A stretch of DNA of 19,020 nucleotides, from NCBI GenBank assembly GCA_050245975.1, contig JBFWWW010000059.1:1-19020 (forward strand), read 5' to 3'. Under the pieces are notes generated by a model. The model worked only from the letters and a program-made list of their open reading frames with translations, made no database searches and was not told the origin of the DNA. This document shows, in pieces, positions 14,392-19,020 of the stretch; position 1 is the stretch's first letter; every line of letters begins with the position of its first letter. The translations under genes and the position numbers were made by a program. This DNA comes from JBFWWW01 sp050245975. Its GTDB lineage: Bacteria; Pseudomonadota; Alphaproteobacteria; Rhizobiales; Hyphomicrobiaceae.

Positions 14392-15500
14392 GGGCGCCTC
14401 ACGAACTCGGAGAGCGCATCGACGACGGCGATGTTGTCGGCCTCGGTGCCGATGGTCATGCGCAGCGCGTTGGGGAGCCCGTAAGCCCCGACACGGCGCA
14501 GGATGATCCCTTTCGACTTCAGATGCTCGTCGGCCGCCGTCGCGCCGCGCTTCGCATCCGCGGGAAAGTGGATCAGGATGAAATTGCCCACGCTGGGCGT
14601 CACTTCGAGACCGATCTTCTCGAGCGCCGCGGTGGTCCACGCCAGCCACTTGTCGTTGTGACGCACGGCCGCCTCGACATGCGCGCCGTCGTCGATGGCC
14701 GCGATGCCGGCAGCGATCGCAGGCGCCGTGACGTTGAAGGGGCCGCGGATGCGGTTGAGCACGTCCGCCACGGCAGGAGGGCAGTAGGCCCAGCCGAGCC
14801 TCAGCGCCGCAAGACCGAAAATCTTGGAGAACGTGCGCGTCATCACGGTGTTCGAGGTGGTCGCGACCAGCTCGATGCCGGCCTCGTAGTCGTTGCGGCG
14901 GACGTACTCGCTGTAGGCCGCATCGATGACGAACAGGACATTCGGCGGCAGACCCGCATGCAAGCGACGCACCTCGTCGAACGGAATGTACGTTCCGGTC
15001 GGATTGTTCGGGTTGGCGAGGAACACGATGCGCGTGCGCGGCGTAACGCGCGCAAGGATGGCGTCCACGTCCGTGCGATAGTCCTTCTCCGGCACGGAGA
15101 CCGGCGTCGCCCCGTTGGACAGCGTGTTGAGCCGATAGACGAGGAAGCCGTGCTCGGTGAACACCACCTCGTCGCCAGGCCCGGCATAGGCGTGGGTCAG
15201 CAGCGCGAGCAGATCGTCCGAGCCGTTGCCGCAGACGATGCGGCCGGCGTCGAGGCCATAGCGCCGTGCGATCGCCTGCCGGAGCTCGGCGGCCGAACCG
15301 TCCGGATAGCGCTCGAGCTGGTCCGCCAGGTCCTTGTAGGCAGCGATCGCCTTCGGGCTGGGGCCGAGCGGCGTCTCGTTGGACGACAGCTTGATCGGCT
15401 TCAGACCGCCGGGCACGGTGGCCTCGCCCGGGATATAGGGACTGATATCGAGAATACCCGGTTTCGGTGCGGGCTCTTTGGCGGTCATGGCGGGTCTCAT
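14388..15500 (-). CDS. hisC: Histidinol-phosphate aminotransferase (class I/II PLP aminotransferase)
   Basis: 370 residues from ATG 15500; ATG 15488 is an alternative, and the upstream extension to 15575 would run through the promoter. It transfers an amino group from glutamate to imidazole-acetol phosphate, giving histidinol phosphate. In many bacteria with a tyrA-linked copy it also acts on aromatic keto acids. Landmarks: LSSNETPLGPSP (38-49) for substrate binding, NPNNPTGT (163-170), IDAAYSEY (192-199, D193 holds the PLP nitrogen) and TFSKIFGLAALRLG (223-236). In the last, K226 forms the Schiff base. The gene overlaps tyrA by 4 bases (ATGA). A promoter with TTGATT and TATCAA lies just upstream. 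The context suggests an aromatic amino-acid role in addition to, or instead of, histidine synthesis. Confidence 0.9.
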   Translation of the reverse strand: MRPAMTAKEPAPKPGILDISPYIPGEATVPGGLKPIKLSSNETPLGPSPKAIAAYKDLADQLERYPDGSAAELRQAIARRYGLDAGRIVCGNGSDDLLALLTHAYAGPGDEVVFTEHGFLVYRLNTLSNGATPVSVPEKDYRTDVDAILARVTPRTRIVFLANPNNPTGTYIPFDEVRRLHAGLPPNVLFVIDAAYSEYVRRNDYEAGIELVATTSNTVMTRTFSKIFGLAALRLGWAYCPPAVADVLNRIRGPFNVTAPAIAAGIAAIDDGAHVEAAVRHNDKWLAWTTAALEKIGLEVTPSVGNFILIHFPADAKRGATAADEHLKSKGIILRRVGAYGLPNALRMTIGTEADNIAVVDALSEFVRRP

Positions 15501-15524
15501 TGCGTGTCGCGTGATGCGGTGCGA

Positions 15525-15553
15525 TTGATAGGACTGCGAGGCCGCGAAATCAA
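15525..15553 (-). promoter_or_regulatory. Predicted hisC-tyrA promoter
   Basis: On the minus strand, TTGATT (15553-15548) is followed after exactly 17 bases by TATCAA (15530-15525), a fair sigma-70-type match. Transcription would start near 15518, giving a leader of about 18 bases to the ATG at 15500. Confidence 0.5.
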
Positions 15554-15568
15554 AGCCCAAAATCAAAG
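15547..15568. repeat. 9-bp direct repeat in the hisC/metX control region
   Basis: AAATCAAAG occurs at 15547-15555 and again at 15560-15568, 13 bases apart. The first copy covers the hisC -35 element; the second ends 6 bases before the metX -35. The placement suggests a regulator binding site, though A-rich repeats can occur by chance. Confidence 0.6.
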
Positions 15569-15574
15569 AAGGCA

Positions 15575-15602
15575 TTGACTTTCCGGGGCGAGGGCCTAGC
15601 TA
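15575..15602 (+). promoter_or_regulatory. Predicted metX-metW promoter
   Basis: TTGACT (15575-15580), a 16-base spacer and TAGCTA (15597-15602). The -35 is one base from consensus. Transcription would start near 15609, giving a leader of about 80 bases before the metX ATG at 15689. Confidence 0.5.
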
Positions 15603-15641
15603 ACGGCTTTTGCTGCGGGCAGGCGCCGTGCGCGCTTCGAT

Positions 15642-15685
15642 CGGGTGGTACGGGTTGGCAGCACCCGTCCATTTGCAGGGCCAAC
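15642..15685 (+). promoter_or_regulatory. Candidate H-type pseudoknot in the metX leader
   Basis: Stem 1 pairs CGGGTG (15642-15647) with CACCCG (15662-15667). Stem 2 pairs GTTGGC (15654-15659), inside the loop of stem 1, with GCCAAC (15680-15685). Loops are 6, 2 and 12 bases, which is geometrically sensible for an H-type pseudoknot. Stem 2 includes the last G of the AGGG Shine-Dalgarno (15677-15680) and ends 3 bases before the metX ATG, so folding should reduce translation. The topology is that of SAM-II-type riboswitches, which control methionine genes in alphaproteobacteria. However, the conserved SAM-II bases as I recall them, notably the UUAAA and GCUAAA segments, are not present. Known class is therefore not claimed. 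Confidence 0.45.
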
Positions 15686-15688
15686 GAC

Positions 15689-16891
15689 ATGACCACGGCA
15701 GACCCGCGAGAGGCCCGGAGCGCAGCCAGAGCGAGCGCGCAGGAAGCCACCGATCCCAGCAGCAAGTTTGTCGATTTTCCGGCCTCCGAGCCGCTGCAGC
15801 TCGACTGCGGAAAGGCGCTCGGACCCTTTCGCATCGCCTACGAGACGCATGGCACGCTCAATGCGGCGAAGTCGAACGCCATTCTCGTCTGCCATGCCCT
15901 GACGGGCGACCAGTACGTGTCGAGCAAGCATCCCGTCACCGGCAAGCCCGGCTGGTGGGAGACGATGGTCGGCCCGGGGCTGCCGATCGACACCGAGCGC
16001 TTCTTCGTCATCTGCTCCAACATCCTCGGCGGCTGCATGGGTTCGACAGGCCCCGCCTCCACGGATCCGCGCACCGGCAAGGCCTACGGCCTCGACTTTC
16101 CGATCATCACCATCGGCGACATGGTGGACGCGCAGGTGCGTCTGATCGATCATCTCGGGATCGGGCAGCTCTTTTCCGTTGTCGGCGGGTCGATGGGCGG
16201 CATGCAGGTTCTGGAGTGGGCGGCGCGTTACAAGGACCGCGTCTATACCGCCATGCCCATCGCCACCGCGGCATGGCACACCTCGCAGAACATCGCCTTC
16301 CACGAGGTCGGGCGCCAGGCTGTCATGGCCGACCCCGACTGGTGTCAGGGCCGCTATCTCGACCTCGGCAAGACGCCGCGCAACGGCCTCGCCGTGGCGC
16401 GCATGGCCGCGCACATCACCTACCTCTCCGAGGAAGCGCTGCAGCGCAAGTTCGGACGGAACCTTCAGGAGCGCGATACAAAGACATTCAGCTTCAACGC
16501 CGACTTCCAGGTCGAAAGCTATTTGCGGCACCAGGGCTCGACCTTCGTCGACCGGTTCGACGCCAACAGTTACCTCTACATTACGCGCGCCATGGATTAT
16601 TTCGACATGGCGGCCGAGCATGGCGACGTGCTCGCCAACGCCTTCAAGGGAACGAAAACGCGCTTTTGCGTCATCTCGTTCACCAGCGACTGGTTATATC
16701 CGACGCGCGAGAACCGTGAGATCGTGCAGGCCCTGAATGCGGTCGCCGCCAACGTCTCCTTCGTCGAGATCGAGAGCGACAAGGGACACGACGCCTTCCT
16801 GCTCGACGAGCCGGAGCTGTTCGCGACCGTTCGCGGGTTCCTCGGCTCCGCAGCCGAAAAGCGTGGCATCGCCCCGCGGGAGAGACGCTGA
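15689..16891 (+). CDS. metX: Homoserine O-acetyltransferase (MetX family)
   Basis: 400 residues from ATG 15689, with AGGG 8 bases upstream; the open frame reaching back to TTG 15575 starts inside the predicted -35 box. It activates the homoserine hydroxyl with acetyl-CoA (some MetX proteins use succinyl-CoA) for methionine synthesis. It has an alpha/beta hydrolase fold with catalytic triad S168 in GGSMGGMQ, D334 in FTSDWLYP and H367 in DKGHDAF. The LVCHALTGD (66-74), CMGSTGPAS (116-124) and NSYLYITRAMDYFD (293-306) segments are typical of MetX. The first 25 residues are variable. It overlaps metW by one base (TGATG), and metX-metW pairing is frequent in proteobacteria. The leader may carry a regulatory RNA fold. 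Confidence 0.94.
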   Translation: MTTADPREARSAARASAQEATDPSSKFVDFPASEPLQLDCGKALGPFRIAYETHGTLNAAKSNAILVCHALTGDQYVSSKHPVTGKPGWWETMVGPGLPIDTERFFVICSNILGGCMGSTGPASTDPRTGKAYGLDFPIITIGDMVDAQVRLIDHLGIGQLFSVVGGSMGGMQVLEWAARYKDRVYTAMPIATAAWHTSQNIAFHEVGRQAVMADPDWCQGRYLDLGKTPRNGLAVARMAAHITYLSEEALQRKFGRNLQERDTKTFSFNADFQVESYLRHQGSTFVDRFDANSYLYITRAMDYFDMAAEHGDVLANAFKGTKTRFCVISFTSDWLYPTRENREIVQALNAVAANVSFVEIESDKGHDAFLLDEPELFATVRGFLGSAAEKRGIAPRERR

Positions 16892-17541
16892 TGCTGGCGA
16901 CAGACGGACAGACGCATACGCCCGTTCGTGTCGACCACGCGATCATCGCCGAGATGGTCGAGCGGCGCTCGCGCGTCATCGACATCGGCTGCGGCGACGG
17001 CGCGTTGATGCATTTGCTGGCGGAGACGAAGGACGTCGACGCGCGCGGCATCGAGATCAGCCGTGAGCGGGTCAATGCGTGCGTGGCGCGGGGGCTGTCC
17101 GTGATCCAGGGCGATGCCGACCGCGACCTGCCGGACTATCCGGACGATGCTTTCGACTATGCGGTTCTCAGCCTGACGATTCAGGCGACGCGCAATCCGC
17201 GCGTCGTGCTCGAGCATTTGCTGCGCATCGGCCGCCGCGCCATCGTCTCGCTTCCGAACTTCGGCCACTGGAAGGTGCGCGGCAGCCTGCTCACGACCGG
17301 GCGCATGCCGGTCACCGAGAACCTGCCGGATGCCTGGTACGATACGCCCAACGCTCACCTGTGCACGATCAAGGACTTTTTCGATTTGTGCGCCCTGGTC
17401 GAGGCCCGCGTCGAGCAATCGGTCGCGCTGAACAGTTCGGGACAGCGGCTCGGCACGTGGGTTCCCCTGACGATGCACAATCTGCTGGGCGAGAAGGCGA
17501 TCTTTCTGCTGTCGCGGCGGTACAAATCGGGCTCGGCCTAA
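16891..17541 (+). CDS. metW: Methionine biosynthesis protein MetW
   Basis: 216 residues, ATG overlapping the metX stop (TGATG), with GGGAGAG 6 bases upstream. It is a small class I methyltransferase-fold protein. Motif I is VIDIGCGDGALM (29-40), followed by an acidic strand end at GIEIS and the VIQGDAD segment. The GHWKVRGSLLTTGRMP stretch (about 126-141) is characteristic of MetW. MetW supports MetX activity in homoserine acylation; whether it acts as a methyltransferase is not settled. Gene order, overlap and length all fit. It ends convergently with the next gene, the two stops sharing the bases CTAA (17538-17541). Confidence 0.92.
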   Translation: MLATDGQTHTPVRVDHAIIAEMVERRSRVIDIGCGDGALMHLLAETKDVDARGIEISRERVNACVARGLSVIQGDADRDLPDYPDDAFDYAVLSLTIQATRNPRVVLEHLLRIGRRAIVSLPNFGHWKVRGSLLTTGRMPVTENLPDAWYDTPNAHLCTIKDFFDLCALVEARVEQSVALNSSGQRLGTWVPLTMHNLLGEKAIFLLSRRYKSGSA

Positions 17542-18278
17542 GGGGGCGACTGGCGCCGTGCGGCGCTCCCGGGGGCCGAAGCGAGCTCTCCCGAAGCCCG
17601 CACCGTTGCCGACCGTCCGATCGGCGCGGTCAGCTCCTTGCGCGCTTCCACGATGTTCACACCGGAAAATCCCGGCCACAGACCGGCGCCGACGCGCTCG
17701 CACATCGTCGACCAGCGCAGGATCGCACGGCTGCTGAACGGGGGGATGAACAACGAGCCCGACCAGTCCGTCGGCGTGAACAGCGCATTGGTCAGAAGCT
17801 GCTCGAGCTGCCCGCGGCTGTAGGGGCGTCCCTGACCGAAGGGTGTTGTGTCGAGGCGCGCCCACACGCCGCGGCGATTGGGAACGACAAGGAGCAGGCG
17901 GCCCTCGGGCGTCATGATCCGCCACATCTCGCGCAGCAGGGGCCCGGGCCTGTCGGCCAGCTCGATGCAGTGCACAGCCAGCAGGCGATCGACCGAATTG
18001 TCCGGCAGAGGCAGCGCGTCCTCGCTCACCATCGCAACGCGGACGGGACCGGAGCTGGGCCATACGAGCGCACCCTGCTCGGCCGGCATCAGGGCGCCGA
18101 GCCGGGCCGCCTCGGTGCGGTACAACCCGAGATAAGGCGCCGCGTAGCCAAGACCCACCAGCGTCATGCCATCCGCGCGCCGCCAACGCGCACGGATGCG
18201 GTGGCCCAGCAGACGGCGGACCACGCTGCCGAGCGGGCGGGCGTAAAAGTTGCGCAGATCGGAAACATCAAGATGCAT
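17538..18278 (-). CDS. Class I SAM-dependent methyltransferase-like protein
   Basis: 246 residues. The domain resembles methyltransferase type 11: motif I is VGLGYAAPYL (41-50), less glycine-rich than the usual E/DxGxGxG. The acidic/proline motif is EDALPLPDNSVD (86-97), then a long helix and TPEGRLLLVVPNR (about 122-134). The HCIELADRP segment after motif II is typical of a large Rhizobiales-type group of such proteins found near gloB. The substrate is unknown; lipid or small-molecule methylation cannot be separated from sequence. The C-terminal 35 residues or so are Ala/Ser/Arg-rich and likely disordered. It converges on metW with a 4-base overlap and diverges from gloB over 110 bases. Confidence 0.8.
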   Translation of the reverse strand: MHLDVSDLRNFYARPLGSVVRRLLGHRIRARWRRADGMTLVGLGYAAPYLGLYRTEAARLGALMPAEQGALVWPSSGPVRVAMVSEDALPLPDNSVDRLLAVHCIELADRPGPLLREMWRIMTPEGRLLLVVPNRRGVWARLDTTPFGQGRPYSRGQLEQLLTNALFTPTDWSGSLFIPPFSSRAILRWSTMCERVGAGLWPGFSGVNIVEARKELTAPIGRSATVRASGELASAPGSAARRQSPP

Positions 18279-18312
18279 GCGTGGCGAAATCCCCGCGCGC
18301 GCCGGCGGCCTC

Positions 18313-18342
18313 TTGGAAACTTGCGGCAGCGCCTGCTAGGGT
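18313..18342 (+). promoter_or_regulatory. Weak candidate gloB promoter
   Basis: TTGGAA (18313-18318), an 18-base spacer and TAGGGT (18337-18342) in the 110-base divergent gap. Both hexamers deviate from consensus; kept because of position. Confidence 0.25.
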
Positions 18343-18388
18343 GACGCTTGCCCTTGGAAATGCAAGAAAAAGGAACGGTCGCAGCCCT

Positions 18389-19020
18389 ATGGCAAAGCTC
18401 GAGATTCACCAATTTCCGTGCCTGAGCGACAACTATGGCGTCCTTATCCACGACGACGCCAGCGCCACGACGGCCGCCATCGACGCCCCTGACGCGCGCG
18501 CCGTGGCGGCCGCACTGGCCACCACCGGCTGGCGCCTGACGCATATCCTGACCACGCACCACCATGCCGACCACACCGACGGCAACCTCGCGCTCAAAGC
18601 GGAAACAGGCTGCCGCATCGTCGGTCCCAAAGCCGAGGCCGCCAAAATCCCGGGTATCGACGACCAGGTCGGCGAAGGCGACACCTTCAAGTTCGGCAGC
18701 TTCGACGTCAGGGTTCTCGATACCCCGGGTCACACGGCCGGTCACATCAGCTACGTCATCCCCGCGGCCGGCGTCGCATTTGTCGGCGACACGCTGTTCG
18801 CCATGGGATGCGGGCGCGTGATCGAAGGCACATACCCCATGATGTGGCAGTCCCTGAAAAAGCTGATGGCGCTGCCGCCCGACACCCAGGTCTATTGCGG
18901 GCACGAGTACACGCTCGCGAATGCCCGCTTCGCGCTCACGATAGAGCCGGAGAACAAGGCGCTGCAGAAGCGGGCCCAGGACGTGGCCGCGCTGCGCGCC
19001 GAGAACAAGCCCACGCTGCC
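18389..19020 (+). CDS. gloB: Hydroxyacylglutathione hydrolase (glyoxalase II), 3' truncated by the window
   Basis: 210 complete codons are visible from ATG 18389 and the frame is still open at the window edge; about 45 residues are probably missing. It hydrolyses S-lactoylglutathione to lactate and glutathione, the second step of methylglyoxal detoxification. The metallo-beta-lactamase motif THHHADH is at 56-62 (H57, H59, D61, H62). Further ligands are H115 in DTPGHT, D134 in FVGDTLF and H172 in YCGHEYT. The start MAKLEIHQFPCLSDNYGVLI is typical of GloB. AAGGAA lies 14 bases upstream of the ATG, longer than usual spacing. Together with chaC in this window it is a second glutathione-linked gene, though in a separate unit. 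Confidence 0.92.
   Translation, partial: MAKLEIHQFPCLSDNYGVLIHDDASATTAAIDAPDARAVAAALATTGWRLTHILTTHHHADHTDGNLALKAETGCRIVGPKAEAAKIPGIDDQVGEGDTFKFGSFDVRVLDTPGHTAGHISYVIPAAGVAFVGDTLFAMGCGRVIEGTYPMMWQSLKKLMALPPDTQVYCGHEYTLANARFALTIEPENKALQKRAQDVAALRAENKPTL

Noticed and set aside
15609..15689. Direct call of a SAM-II riboswitch upstream of metX
   Set aside because: Position and pseudoknot topology fit, but the conserved primary-sequence segments of SAM-II as I know them are not visible. Reported as a candidate fold instead.

Overview
The window looks like a chromosomal segment from a GC-rich alphaproteobacterium, most likely order Hyphomicrobiales (Rhizobiales). The evidence is gene content and order: a CpdR-like receiver protein and hpt facing ftsEX, ftsEX followed by a YdcF-family protein and plsC, an adenosylcobalamin-dependent ribonucleotide reductase, and hisC-tyrA divergent from metX-metW. 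This is inferred from gene families and order, not from a database search. I see no tRNA, rRNA, insertion sequence, CRISPR array or phage gene.

Region 1 (1-5186, + strand) is the accessory part. It holds the 3' end of a beta-hydroxyacid dehydrogenase, a cysteine-type sulfatase resembling choline sulfatase, an SsuB/TauB-type ABC ATPase, two different SsuC/TauC-type permeases and a Gfo/Idh/MocA oxidoreductase. The ATPase and permease genes overlap by 4 bases and the oxidoreductase follows after 3. This reads as an uptake and desulfation cluster for an unidentified sulfate ester or other organosulfur compound. No substrate-binding protein or sulfatase-maturating enzyme is present in the window.

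Region 2 (5187-9595) is housekeeping. A CpdR-like receiver and hypoxanthine phosphoribosyltransferase lie on the minus strand. Divergent from them are ftsE and ftsX (cell division ABC complex, overlapping by 26 bases), then a YdcF/DUF218 protein and a PlsC acyltransferase. A 4 x 13-bp tandem repeat sits between ftsX and ydcF.

Region 3 (9596-13398) contains a short-form class II ribonucleotide reductase with a LexA-box-like site upstream, a relatively AT-rich 242-bp gap, a 142-residue protein of unknown function, and a ChaC-type gamma-glutamylcyclotransferase on the minus strand that starts with TTG.

Region 4 (13420-17541) is amino-acid biosynthesis: hisC-tyrA on the minus strand and metX-metW on the plus strand, back to back around a compact control region. 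That region has two recognisable promoters, a 9-bp direct repeat between them, and a metX leader that can be drawn as an H-type pseudoknot whose second stem overlaps the Shine-Dalgarno sequence. This leader is the best candidate in the window for an undescribed regulatory element. Region 5 (17538-19020) has a SAM-dependent methyltransferase-like gene on the minus strand and a divergent glyoxalase II gene that runs off the window.
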